Positions 19,417 to 28,653 of a DNA stretch of 64,000 bases are shown piece after piece (the stretch's first letter is position 1; the number at the start of each line of letters is the position of its first letter). The notes beneath the pieces were generated by a model. It had not been told where the DNA came from and made no database searches. It saw only the letters and a list, made by a program, of their open reading frames with translations. The position numbers were made by a program, and so were the translations under genes. Source of the stretch: Actinomycetota bacterium. Lineage in GTDB: Bacteria; Actinomycetota; Actinomycetes; S36-B12. Where the stretch lies: NCBI GenBank assembly GCA_016870515.1, contig VGBL01000007.1:59619-123618 (forward strand), written 5' to 3'.

Positions 19417-21162
19417 CTACAGGTTGCCTCCGCGAGCCTCCAACTGCTGCTTGTTGGTCATGGGAGCACCCTGCTCGTGGAGGATTCCGCCGTGGAAGGG
19501 GACGTTGACGAAGTGCGTCTCCTCGTAGTCGTGCAGGGGTGCCTCGAGTGCGGCGTCGTGGGCGACATGGGCCTGTCCCGCCTCGATCTCCTCCCGAGTC
19601 GGGGGCTTGATGTCGTCGGCGTAGTACCAGTGCGACAGCTTGGAGCGAAGGATCTGCAGCCGGTAGAACTTGTTGCGTACGCCGTTGGCGTCGAGCTTCG
19701 CAGGAGCGGGCAGCGGAGCCCGGTAGGACTCGATGGCCGACTCGAGCACGGCGCGCTCCTTGGCAGGGAGGGGCTCGTGGACCTCGATGAATTCACCGTG
19801 GGGCAGGCGCAGGATGCGCCCGGACTCGTAGCCGTGGAGCAGCTTCTCGCGGTCCCTGCGCTGGAGCGCGAGGCAGATGCGGCGAGTGACGACGAAGGCG
19901 ATCGGGGGCACGACGAAGATCGCGATGCGCAGGAACCAGATGATCGAGTTGATTGATAAGTCGAAGGTGATCGCGATGATGTCGTTACCACCGCCGATGA
20001 AGAGCAGGAGGTAGAAGGTTATGGCCATGACGCCGATGGCGGTGCGCGTGGGAGCGTTGCGCGGGCGGTCGAGGAGGTTGTGGTCGCGCTTGTCGCCCGT
20101 AGCCCATGCCTCTATGAAGGGATAGAAGGCCGCGACCGTGAAGACGATGCCCGGCACGATCACCGAGGGGATGAAGACGTTCCACGAGATCGTGTAGCCG
20201 AAGAGCACGGTCTCGACGTTGGGCATCAGGCGCAGGGCGCCATCGAGCCAGCCGATGTACCAGTCGGGCTGGGAGCCGGCCGACACCTGGTCGGGGGTGT
20301 AAGGGCCGAAGATCCAGATCGGGTTGATGGTGACCAGGCCTGAGATGAGGATGATCACGCCGAAGACCACGAAGAAGAAACCGCCTGCCTTGGCCATGTA
20401 GATCGGCATCAGCGGGTAGCCGACCACGTTGGTGTTGGTGCGGCCCGGCCCGGGGAACTGCGTGTGCTTCTGGGTCCAGACCATCATCAGGTGCACGGTG
20501 ATCAGCGCCAGGATGAGGCCGGGGATGAGCAGGATGTGGACGCCGTAGAGGCGGGAGATGAATTCCGTGCCGGGGAACTCGCCGTCGAAGAGCAGGAACG
20601 CGCCCCAGGTGCCGACTATCGGGATCGCCTGCACGATGCCGCGGGCGATCTGCAGGCCGGTGCCCGACAGTAGGTCGTCGGGCAGTGAGTAGCCGGAGAA
20701 GCCGGCGCCGAGTCCGAGCGTGATGAGCGCGATGCCGATGACCCAGTTGAATTCGCGGGGCTTGCGGAAGGCGCCGGTGAAGAAGACGCGGAACATGTGC
20801 ACGCTCATGGCGGCGATGAAGATCAGCGCGGCCCAGTGGTGCATCTGGCGGATGAGCAGGCCGCCGCGCACGTCGAAGGAGATGTTGAGCGTCGAGGCGT
20901 AGGCCTCGGACATCATCACGCCCTTCAGGGGCACGTAGGAGCCGTCGTAGATGACCTCCACCATGCTGGGCTTGTAGAAGAGGGTGAGGAAGACCCCGCT
21001 CAGCAGGACGACGATGAAGCTGTAGAGGGTGATCTCGCCCAGCATGAAGGACCAGTGGTCGGGAAAGACCTTCTTGAGGCTGCGTGTCAGGAATCGGTTG
21101 GAGCCGACCCGGTCGTCGACGTAGGCGGCGACCGATCCGCCGATCTTCTCGGTGGTGCTCAT
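19417..21162 (-). CDS. qcrB: Cytochrome bc1 complex cytochrome b subunit
   Basis: MHHWAALIFIAAMSVHMFRVFFTGAFRKPRE...PDQVSAGSQPDWYIGWLDG; long actinobacterial C-terminal extension. Confidence 0.97.
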   Translation of the reverse strand: MSTTEKIGGSVAAYVDDRVGSNRFLTRSLKKVFPDHWSFMLGEITLYSFIVVLLSGVFLTLFYKPSMVEVIYDGSYVPLKGVMMSEAYASTLNISFDVRGGLLIRQMHHWAALIFIAAMSVHMFRVFFTGAFRKPREFNWVIGIALITLGLGAGFSGYSLPDDLLSGTGLQIARGIVQAIPIVGTWGAFLLFDGEFPGTEFISRLYGVHILLIPGLILALITVHLMMVWTQKHTQFPGPGRTNTNVVGYPLMPIYMAKAGGFFFVVFGVIILISGLVTINPIWIFGPYTPDQVSAGSQPDWYIGWLDGALRLMPNVETVLFGYTISWNVFIPSVIVPGIVFTVAAFYPFIEAWATGDKRDHNLLDRPRNAPTRTAIGVMAITFYLLLFIGGGNDIIAITFDLSINSIIWFLRIAIFVVPPIAFVVTRRICLALQRRDREKLLHGYESGRILRLPHGEFIEVHEPLPAKERAVLESAIESYRAPLPAPAKLDANGVRNKFYRLQILRSKLSHWYYADDIKPPTREEIEAGQAHVAHDAALEAPLHDYEETHFVNVPFHGGILHEQGAPMTNKQQLEARGGNL

Positions 21163-22268
21163 CCGCGCTCCCAGAAACTCGGTCCGACAGGCTCTGCAAA
21201 GGGTGCCCTGGCTACCAAGAATCCTGCCTCATTGACGCCGATCGGCAACTGGGGCATGCGCCGAGCCGCAGGCCCAAAGACGACATTGCCCGCGTCGGCC
21301 AGGTCGAAGGTCGACTGGTGGCACGGGCACAGCAGGTGGTGCGTGCGGTGCTCATACAGGGCGATGGGGCAGCCCACGTGGGTGCAGATCTTGGAGTAGG
21401 CGAGGATCCCCTGGTAGTCCCAGCCGTCGCCCTGCTGCGCGCGGATCTCGCCGGGCTCCATGCGCACGAGGATGATCGCCGCCTTACCGCGGGCGTTGAG
21501 GTTGTGCTCCTCTTCTTGGATTTCCATGATGTCTTCGGGCAGGGCAGAGACGAGGCCACCGACGGGGATGTCTTCGGGGCGGAGCTTTTGGTAGGTGCCG
21601 TCGGTGACGATCGGCATGCCCTCGACCCATGCGGTGGTGCTGAGCAGCTCCGTGGGGCTGGGGCCGAAGCCGCCGTCCTTGGAGGTCCACAGGTCGCGCA
21701 GCAGGATTAGGGCGGGGATCGGAAGCAGGGCCATGGCACCGATGAGGGTGCGTCGGATGATCCGGTACTGCGCGAACCCAGATTCCTCTTTTCCGCGCTC
21801 GTATTGATCGGCCGCCTCGACGGTTTCGTGCTTGATCGATGTCAGGGGGTGGCGCTCCTGCACGACCTCGACGTCGGGCATGAGCTTCTTGGCCCACTGG
21901 ATAGCACCGGCGCCGATGCAGAAGATGCCCAAGCCCAGGGTGAGTCCGAGGACGAAGTTCTGCGCGCCCACTTCGCCGAACGTCGGGATGTAGACGGCGG
22001 TCGTCGGGTCGATAGCGATGTAGCCGACGCAGAAGAGGATGAACATGAGCATCGACAAGACGAAGAGCGCGGCGACCTGGCGCTCGGCGCGGCGCGCCGC
22101 CTTGGGATCGAAGTCGCTGCGACGGGGGCGGTGCGGGATGTCGGCGGCCGGTAGGGCACCGGGGCCCTCGTAGAGCGGACGCGCGAGGTCCTCGGGGTCG
22201 ACGCCATCGGGCGTGCCATGGCCGTGATCGGGAGTGGCGCCGCTATCGCGCGTGGTGATTTCGCTCAT
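21159..22268 (-). CDS. qcrA: Cytochrome bc1 complex Rieske iron-sulfur subunit
   Basis: CTHVGCPIALYEHRTHHLLCPCHQSTFD; three N-terminal TM segments; ATG at 22268. Confidence 0.97.
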   Translation of the reverse strand: MSEITTRDSGATPDHGHGTPDGVDPEDLARPLYEGPGALPAADIPHRPRRSDFDPKAARRAERQVAALFVLSMLMFILFCVGYIAIDPTTAVYIPTFGEVGAQNFVLGLTLGLGIFCIGAGAIQWAKKLMPDVEVVQERHPLTSIKHETVEAADQYERGKEESGFAQYRIIRRTLIGAMALLPIPALILLRDLWTSKDGGFGPSPTELLSTTAWVEGMPIVTDGTYQKLRPEDIPVGGLVSALPEDIMEIQEEEHNLNARGKAAIILVRMEPGEIRAQQGDGWDYQGILAYSKICTHVGCPIALYEHRTHHLLCPCHQSTFDLADAGNVVFGPAARRMPQLPIGVNEAGFLVARAPFAEPVGPSFWERG

Positions 22269-23074
22269 CGCGCCCTGATCGCAATCCATACGGCGAGGCC
22301 GACGAAGACGGCGAAGACGCCCGCCCAGAGGAAGAGGCCTTCGGTGACGGGGCCGAGGCGGCCGAGTGCGAGGCCTCCGGGGCTGTCGGACTCCTGCAGG
22401 TCGGCGATGTAGGCGATGATCGCCTGCTTGTCTTCCGCAGGCAGGGTCGTGTTGGCGAAGACGGGCATGTTTTGCGGGCCGGTGAGCATGGCCTCGTAGA
22501 TCTCCTGCGGCGAGGCGTCCATGAGGCTGGGGGCGTGCTTGCCCTGGGTCAGCGCCCCGCCGCCGCCGGCGGCCTGGTGGCACTGCGCACAGTTGATGCG
22601 GAAGAGGACGCCGCCCTCGGCGATGTCGGCATCGGAGTAGTCGAGCTGCTCAGCCGTGGGGATCGCGGGCCCGGGGGCGAGCGAGGCGATGTAGGCGGCC
22701 ATGGCCGAGACGTCGGCCTCGGAGTAGTCGACCGGCTTGACCGGCGCCTGCGCGCCGGGAGCGGCCATGGGCATGCGGCCGGTCGACACCTGGAAGTGCA
22801 CCGCTGCAGCGCCGACGCCGATAAGGGTCGGACCGGTGGCAGTGCCCTGCGCGTTGAGGCCGTGGCACGAGGAGCAGCCCTCGAGGTAGAGGCGCTTGCC
22901 CTCGTCGATGGCTGTTTGGTCGGCGGTGGCCACTGCCTCCGCTGGCGCCGCCGACGTGGCAACGGTGTACGCGCCGCCCACGCCGAGCAGGGCCACGAGC
23001 AGCAACAGTGTGGAGACGACCGGATTGCGCCGACGGGCCGCCAGAGCCTTCACGACCTTCCTTCCGTTCCTCAT
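22265..23074 (-). CDS. qcrC: Cytochrome bc1 complex diheme cytochrome c subunit
   Basis: Two haem motifs, CSSCH and CAQCH, plus a C-terminal TM. Confidence 0.96.
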   Translation of the reverse strand: MRNGRKVVKALAARRRNPVVSTLLLLVALLGVGGAYTVATSAAPAEAVATADQTAIDEGKRLYLEGCSSCHGLNAQGTATGPTLIGVGAAAVHFQVSTGRMPMAAPGAQAPVKPVDYSEADVSAMAAYIASLAPGPAIPTAEQLDYSDADIAEGGVLFRINCAQCHQAAGGGGALTQGKHAPSLMDASPQEIYEAMLTGPQNMPVFANTTLPAEDKQAIIAYIADLQESDSPGGLALGRLGPVTEGLFLWAGVFAVFVGLAVWIAIRAR

Positions 23075-23099
23075 AAGCGCCCGAGCACTGCCGTCCTTG

Positions 23100-23708
23100 T
23101 CATCTCAGTATATAGATCATGAAGAAGAGGGCAATCCAGACGACGTCGACGAAGTGCCAGTAGTACGAGACGACGATCGCGCGCGTGGCCTGGTCGTGCG
23201 TGAATCTCCTCACGACGTAGGTTGTGGCGAGCACCAGTAGGAAGGCGATGAGGCCGCCGGTGACGTGTAGGCCGTGGAAGCCGGTCGTGAGGTAGAAGGC
23301 CGAGCCGTAGGCGCTGCTGGAGAGCGTGATGCCCTCGTGGACCAATTCGGCATATTCGGTCACCTGGCCGCCAATGAAGATCGCGCCCATGAAGAAGGTG
23401 ATGGTGAACCACCGGCGCAGCCCCCTTACATCGCCGCGCTCAGCGGCGAAGACGCCGAGCTGGCAGGTGACCGACGACAGCACGAGGATGGTGGTGTTGA
23501 CGCTCGCGAAGGGGATGTTGAGCTTGGCCGTCTCCTCGGTCCACATTTCGGGGTTGATCGCGCGGAGCGTGAAGTACATCGCGAACAGGCCCGCGAAGAA
23601 CATGAGTTCGCTGGAGAGCCACACGATGGTGCCCACGGCCACGGTGTTGGGCCGGTTGGCCGGGGCATGGGCATAGGCCTGCGCCACGGAGGGAGAGGCG
23701 GTTGCCAC
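23100..23708 (-). CDS. ctaE: Cytochrome c oxidase subunit III
   Basis: GTG start; [30 protein letters not shown]...[15 protein letters not shown]...[14 protein letters not shown]. Confidence 0.96.
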   Translation of the reverse strand: MATASPSVAQAYAHAPANRPNTVAVGTIVWLSSELMFFAGLFAMYFTLRAINPEMWTEETAKLNIPFASVNTTILVLSSVTCQLGVFAAERGDVRGLRRWFTITFFMGAIFIGGQVTEYAELVHEGITLSSSAYGSAFYLTTGFHGLHVTGGLIAFLLVLATTYVVRRFTHDQATRAIVVSYYWHFVDVVWIALFFMIYILR

Positions 23709-23769
23709 ATGCCGCAGTCTGCCACGGGGGAGCGTGATGGGCATGGCGCGCCCCCGGTAGCCTGTCGCC

Positions 23770-24207
23770 GTGACCGACCACGGCCCCGCGAGCGACTCCG
23801 CGGCCCCCACCCTGGGCGTCTTGATCTACAGCGACGACCGGACGGTGCGCCAGCAGGTGGCCCTGGCGCTGGGCCGCCGTCCGGCCCCCGAGCTGCCCGC
23901 CATCCGTGTGGTGGAAGTGGCCACTGAGGCCTTTGTGACCAGGACCATGGACGCCGGGGGCATCGACTGCGCCATCCTCGATGGCGAGGCCGTGCCCTTC
24001 GGGGGCATGGGGGTCTGCCGCCAGCTCAAGGACGAGATCTTCGACTGCCCGCCGGTGCTGGTGCTCACCGGGCGCCCCCAGGACGCCTGGCTGGCCACCT
24101 GGTCGCGGGCCGATGCGGTCGTACCGCGGCCCTTGGACCCCCGGGTCCTGGCCGAGGCCACCGCCCACCTGCTGCGCCAGCGGGTGGCCGGCGCCCCCGT
24201 GGCCTAG
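23770..24207 (+). CDS. Response-regulator receiver-like protein without an output domain
   Basis: [21 protein letters not shown]...[23 protein letters not shown]...[14 protein letters not shown]. Confidence 0.72.
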   Translation: MTDHGPASDSAAPTLGVLIYSDDRTVRQQVALALGRRPAPELPAIRVVEVATEAFVTRTMDAGGIDCAILDGEAVPFGGMGVCRQLKDEIFDCPPVLVLTGRPQDAWLATWSRADAVVPRPLDPRVLAEATAHLLRQRVAGAPVA

Positions 24208-24211
24208 GGCC

Positions 24212-25309
24212 ATGACCTCCCCGGCCGGGCCCACGTGGCCGACCGTGCTCGGGCGCCTGGCCGCGGGCCTCGACCTCGATTCCGACTCCGCCGCCTGGGC
24301 CGTGGCCCAGGTGATGTCCGGCGAGGCGGCCCCCGCCCAGGTCGGGGCCTTCCTGCTCGGCCTGCAGGCCAAGGGGCCCACGGCCCGCGAGGTCGCGGCG
24401 GCCGCGGCCGTCATGCGCGATGCGGCGCTGCCGATCACGGTGCCGGGCGTGCTGCTCGATGTCGTGGGCACCGGCGGTGATGCGTCGGGCTCGGTGAACT
24501 TCTCGACGATGGCGGCGATCGTGGCCGTGGCGTGCGGTGCGACGGTCGTCAAGCATGGCAATCGAGCGGCGTCGTCGAAGGCCGGCACCGCTGACGTGCT
24601 CGAGGAACTCGGCGTCGCGATCGATCTCGGCCCCGAGGCGATCGCGTCGTGCGCGCGCGAGGCAGGCATCGCCTTTGCGTTCGCGCAGGTGCTGCACCCG
24701 GCGATGAGGCATGCGGCGCCCATCCGACGCGAGCTCGGCGTTCCCACGATCTTCAACATCCTCGGCCCGCTCGCCAATCCGGCGCGCCCCGTCGCCGGTC
24801 TGATCGGCTGCGCGAGCGAGCGTATGGCGCCGGTGATGGCGCAGGTCTTCGCCGATCGCGGTGATCGCGTCTTCGTCGTGCGCGGTGAGAACGGCTGGGA
24901 CGAGGTCTCCCCCTACGGCGTGACTCAGGTCTGGGACACCACGCGCGGCGGCGTCATCGAGGAGCGGCTGCACGCGGTCGACCTCGACATGGGTGACATC
25001 GCGGAGGGGGCACTTGCCGGGGGAGATTCGGTGGCCAATGCCGAGGTGTGCCGGGCCGCCTTTGGGATGCCCCGCGAGCATCCCGACCTCGCACTGCCTT
25101 CGGACATCGATGCCGTGCGCGCGGTCGTCATCGCGAATGCGGCCGCGGCCCTCGCGGCCATTGCGGCGGCGCATGGCGCCGACACGTCAGCACCGCTGCT
25201 GGAGCGCATCCGCGCGCACATGACGGATACGCGGGCCGCGGTCGAGTCGGGCGCGGCCGGTGGCATCCTGCGCCGCTGGATCGACACCTCGCGCGCGCTG
25301 CGTAGTTGA
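24212..25309 (+). CDS. trpD: Anthranilate phosphoribosyltransferase
   Basis: VVGTGGDASGSVNFSTMAAIVAVACGATVVKHGNRAASSKAGTADVLEELG; ATG at 24212. Confidence 0.96.
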   Translation: MTSPAGPTWPTVLGRLAAGLDLDSDSAAWAVAQVMSGEAAPAQVGAFLLGLQAKGPTAREVAAAAAVMRDAALPITVPGVLLDVVGTGGDASGSVNFSTMAAIVAVACGATVVKHGNRAASSKAGTADVLEELGVAIDLGPEAIASCAREAGIAFAFAQVLHPAMRHAAPIRRELGVPTIFNILGPLANPARPVAGLIGCASERMAPVMAQVFADRGDRVFVVRGENGWDEVSPYGVTQVWDTTRGGVIEERLHAVDLDMGDIAEGALAGGDSVANAEVCRAAFGMPREHPDLALPSDIDAVRAVVIANAAAALAAIAAAHGADTSAPLLERIRAHMTDTRAAVESGAAGGILRRWIDTSRALRS

Positions 25310-25310
25310 C

Positions 25311-27014
25311 CTATCTGGCAGAGATGATGGAGCGCAGCGAATCGGCGGCCGCGCGCGCCTGTCGGACGACGTCGAGTTGTGCGCCTCCCACGTGCACGGG
25401 AAGCGCGAGCGGATGGCTCGCGCGCACGAGCCTGGTCGCGCCATCGGTGAGCCAGCGCCACAGCATCTCGGTCTCTTCGACGAGCGCCTCGTCGGGCTCG
25501 ACGGCATCGGCGGTCTGGACCAGCGCGTCGAGCCGCGGGCGCGGATTGTCACCGCGCGGCACCAGGCCCGCCGCGGCCAGGCGACCGAAGCGCACCACGT
25601 GGATGTGCCATGCCCCGTCGACGCACTGGGCCGCCACGACCTCGTCGGCGGCTCCGAGCGCGGCCAGCTGCTCATCGCGCAGGCAGCCACGGAGGTAGGC
25701 CTCCAGGCGATCGCGCCACGAGCGCGCCTGCTCGAAGCGGCCCTCCTCGCTCAGCGCCGCCATGCGATCGAGGAGCGCATTCACCACGGCGCGGGTGTCG
25801 CCGGTGAGCGCGGCATGCGCCGCCGCCGCGGTCTCGGCGTAGGACTGCGCATCGCCCTCGTCAGCGCAGGGCGCCGCGCACTGGTCGAGCTGCGCGCGCA
25901 CGCACCCGGCAGCTCGACGAGGGCGCTTGGGCAGTCGATCGGTGCACGTGCGCAGCGGGATCGCCGCCTGCAGTGCCTCGATCGCCAGGGTCGCCGCGCC
26001 GCGACCGGAGAACGGACCGATCGCCGCGATGTGCGCATCGCGCACCCGCGACACCGTGACCAGGCGCGGATGCGGCTCGCGCGTGAGCGCCACCCACGCC
26101 ATGCGCTCGGGATGGCGCGAACGCCGGTTGTAGGGCGGCTGCTGCTCGACGATGAGACGCAGCTCGCGCACGCGGGCCTCGAGATCGGTCGCGCACACGA
26201 TCGGGTCGACACGCGCGGCGATGCCCACCATCTCGGACATGCGCGCCCGGGTCTCGGCCGCGGTGAAGTAGGTGCGCACGCGCTGGCGCAGATTGCGCGA
26301 GGTGCCGACGTAGAGGGCGCGACCCTGCGCGTCGCGGAAGAGGTAGACGCCCGGGGCCTCGGGCACCCCCTCGAGGAGATGGCGCTTGGTGCGTTGCTGC
26401 GCCGTGGTGCGGCCGCCGAAGGCCAGGAGATCCTCCAGGCTCTGCACGCCGAGGGAGCCCATGCGGTCGAGGAGGCCGTGGAGCACCGCGACGGTCGCGC
26501 GCGCGTCGTCGAGCGCCCGGTGGCACGGGGCAGTGGGCGAGCGGAAGCGGGCGGCAAGGGTCTCGAGCTTGCAGTTGCGCACCTCGTCGCGCGTGAGCGC
26601 GCGCCTGGCCAGGCGAGCGGTGTCGGCGACGCGCGGCGATGGCCACGCGATGCCGGTCTTGTCGCAGGCCCCGCGCAGGAAGCCCATGTCGTAGGGAGCG
26701 TTGTGCGCGACGAGCACCGCGCCGTGGGCGAACTCCCAGAAGCTCGCCGTGGCCGCCATGATCGATGGGGCGCCGGCGAGCATGCGGTCGGTGATGCCGG
26801 TGAGTGCGGCGATGAACGGCGGGACCGCCACGCCCGGGTTGACCAGCGTCTGGAACTCGCCCAGCACCTCGCCGCCGCGCACCTTAACCGCGCCGATCTC
26901 GGTGATGCCGGCATCCTGCGGCTTGCCCCCGGTGGTCTCGAGGTCGACCACCACGAAGGTGACGTCTCGCAGCGGGGTGCCCAGGTCGTCGAGGCTGAGC
27001 TGGCGCTCGTCCAT
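25311..27014 (-). CDS. DEDD 3'-5' exonuclease (DnaQ-like) fused to a UvrC/Cho-like GIY-YIG nuclease
   Basis: VVVDLETTGGKPQDAGITEIGAVKV (ExoI) then GVYLFRDAQGRALYVGTSRNLRQRVRTYF (GIY-YIG); ATG at 27014. Confidence 0.92.
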   Translation of the reverse strand: MDERQLSLDDLGTPLRDVTFVVVDLETTGGKPQDAGITEIGAVKVRGGEVLGEFQTLVNPGVAVPPFIAALTGITDRMLAGAPSIMAATASFWEFAHGAVLVAHNAPYDMGFLRGACDKTGIAWPSPRVADTARLARRALTRDEVRNCKLETLAARFRSPTAPCHRALDDARATVAVLHGLLDRMGSLGVQSLEDLLAFGGRTTAQQRTKRHLLEGVPEAPGVYLFRDAQGRALYVGTSRNLRQRVRTYFTAAETRARMSEMVGIAARVDPIVCATDLEARVRELRLIVEQQPPYNRRSRHPERMAWVALTREPHPRLVTVSRVRDAHIAAIGPFSGRGAATLAIEALQAAIPLRTCTDRLPKRPRRAAGCVRAQLDQCAAPCADEGDAQSYAETAAAAHAALTGDTRAVVNALLDRMAALSEEGRFEQARSWRDRLEAYLRGCLRDEQLAALGAADEVVAAQCVDGAWHIHVVRFGRLAAAGLVPRGDNPRPRLDALVQTADAVEPDEALVEETEMLWRWLTDGATRLVRASHPLALPVHVGGAQLDVVRQARAAADSLRSIISAR

Positions 27015-27177
27015 GGGGGGACCGTAGGCGCGGGGTCCGACAGTCCGGGCTCCGACACACCTCCTACCAACGCCGACTGTGCAGCTGTGCCGTGTGGCCA
27101 TGAGGGGACGCGTGGACCGCCTGCACGCTCGCGGAAGGCAGGGGGGACTGTCAGACCCCCCGCCTAGCGTCGTCGGC

Positions 27178-27429
27178 ATGAGAAGCGACCTTCCCCGCCC
27201 CTCGTTCACCCCGCCGTCGGGCGCCCCCACGGGCCCCGAGGGCGAGATCCTCATCGACTGCGGCGACTGCGTCGTGCGCGGCGACGCCTGCGGCGACTGC
27301 ATCGTCTCCGTCCTGCTCGGCCCCATCGGCGGCGTCAGCGGCGAGGAGCGTGCGGCCTTCGCCGTGCTCGCCGACTCCGGCCTCGTGCCGCCGCTTCGGC
27401 TCGTGCGTCCCGATGAGGGTGCCGCTTGA
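27178..27429 (+). CDS. Small cysteine-motif protein (83 aa)
   Basis: MRSDLPRPSF...EILIDCGDCVVRGDACGDCIVSVLLGP...VPPLRLVRPDEGAA; paired CxxC motifs. Confidence 0.78.
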   Translation: MRSDLPRPSFTPPSGAPTGPEGEILIDCGDCVVRGDACGDCIVSVLLGPIGGVSGEERAAFAVLADSGLVPPLRLVRPDEGAA

Positions 27430-27455
27430 TGGCGTCGTGCACCCCGCATCACGAG
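27383..27455. repeat. 73-bp imperfect direct repeat, copy 1
   Basis: tcgtgccgccgcttcggctcgtgcgtcccgatgagggtgccgcttgatggcgtcgtgcaccccgcatcacgag; 70/73 identical to copy 2. Confidence 0.95.
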
Positions 27456-27490
27456 GCCACCTGAATCCGAGTCACCAGTAAAGTCTCGTC

Positions 27491-28282
27491 ATGACCGTTC
27501 GCCTGGCCCTCCTCCAGGTTTCCTCATCTGCCGACGAGGGTCCCGGAGGTCGCATCCCTCGCGTGCTCGACCGCGTCGAAGACATCAGTCCGTCTGCGGA
27601 CCTGGTCGTGCTGCCCGAGTTGTGGATCCCTGGCGCCTTCGACCTCGCCACCGCGCGCGATGTTGCCGGTCCGCTTGATGGTCCCGTGCTCGACAGATTG
27701 CAGGCAATCGCGCGGGCATCGGGCACCTGGATCCACGCCGGCTCCTACGCCGAGCGCACCGACGACGGCCGCACCTTCAACACGTCTGTTCTCATCAATG
27801 ACCATGGCACGGTGGTGGCCACCTACCGCAAGCGGCATCTTTTCGGCTTCGAGACAGGGGAGCGCACCCTCATGTCGGGCGGTAGCGACCTTGTCGTGGT
27901 TGACACCCCGCTGGGGAGCACTGGCATCGCGACGTGTTACGACATCCGATTCCCCGAGATGTTCCGGCTCCTCGTCGACCGCGGGGCCACGGCCTTCCTC
28001 CTCTGCGCCGGGTGGCCGACGCTGCGCATTGAAGCCTGGCGGGTCTTCTGCCGCGCCCGTGCAGCGGAGAATCTCGCCTTGGTCGTGGCCTGCAATGGCG
28101 TGGGAGCCCACGCCGACGTCGTCCTCGGCGGCCACTCTGTCGTCGTCGATCCCGTCGGCGAGGTCATCGTCGAAGCGGGGGGCGGGGAGGAAGTGCTCCG
28201 GGCAGAGGTCGACCCCGGTGCATCCGCGGCGTGGCGCGTTGCGTTCCCGGTCCTCCAGGACAGGCTCCCCGATCCGTCCTAG
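27491..28282 (+). CDS. Carbon-nitrogen hydrolase (nitrilase superfamily)
   Basis: VVLPELW (Glu), YRKRHLFGFE (Lys), GIATCYDIRFPEMFR (Cys) catalytic triad context. Confidence 0.94.
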   Translation: MTVRLALLQVSSSADEGPGGRIPRVLDRVEDISPSADLVVLPELWIPGAFDLATARDVAGPLDGPVLDRLQAIARASGTWIHAGSYAERTDDGRTFNTSVLINDHGTVVATYRKRHLFGFETGERTLMSGGSDLVVVDTPLGSTGIATCYDIRFPEMFRLLVDRGATAFLLCAGWPTLRIEAWRVFCRARAAENLALVVACNGVGAHADVVLGGHSVVVDPVGEVIVEAGGGEEVLRAEVDPGASAAWRVAFPVLQDRLPDPS

Positions 28283-28312
28283 GCCCACAGGCCGGCGTCC
28301 GATAGCGATGAA

Positions 28313-28580
28313 TGATCGGCAGGCCGCTGACCCAAGGGGTAGCCCTCAAGCAGTGGTTCAACGCTTCCCTTGCTTTGGGTTCCCTCTCACGTGCGACGCT
28401 CACACGACCGATGCTTGCGTCGAGGTCTTCCGCCAGCAGGGCCTCGCCGCTGCCCGCGTGGGGTCCCTCGACGCACGTGGTGTCGTCCGCCTTCGGGATG
28501 GCGATGTGGTCGTGACCACCCTAGACGCGGCCGGAGTGACCAGGCTGCGTCGATCGTCAGAGACGCAAGGATGGATAGCT
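28313..28580 (+). pseudogene. Coding remnant of unknown family between nitrilase and repeat copy 2
   Basis: Open, coding-like frame MNDRQAADPRGS...TTDACVEVFRQQGLAAARVGSLDARGVVRLRDGDVVVTTLDAAGVTRLRRSSETQG running into the repeat with no stop of its own. Confidence 0.4.
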
Positions 28581-28653
28581 TCGTGCCGCCGCTTCGGCTC
28601 GTGCGTCCCGACGAGGGTGCCGCATGATGGCGTCGTGCACCCCGCATCGCGAG
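28581..28653. repeat. 73-bp imperfect direct repeat, copy 2
   Basis: tcgtgccgccgcttcggctcgtgcgtcccgacgagggtgccgcatgatggcgtcgtgcaccccgcatcgcgag. Confidence 0.95.

Noticed and set aside
19985-21199. 404-codon minus-strand ORF overlapping qcrB
   Set aside because: Alternative frame of qcrB, R/H/P-rich, no domain
25260-27167. 635-codon plus-strand ORF antisense to the exonuclease/nuclease gene
   Set aside because: Mirror-frame ORF of high-GC coding DNA; R/A/G/H-rich with no domain, whereas the minus-strand frame gives clear DnaQ and GIY-YIG motifs
27660-28634. N-terminal extension of the M48 protease ORF (737-aa version)
   Set aside because: Its first part is the out-of-frame reading of the nitrilase gene; the GTG at 28635 within the repeat is the sensible start
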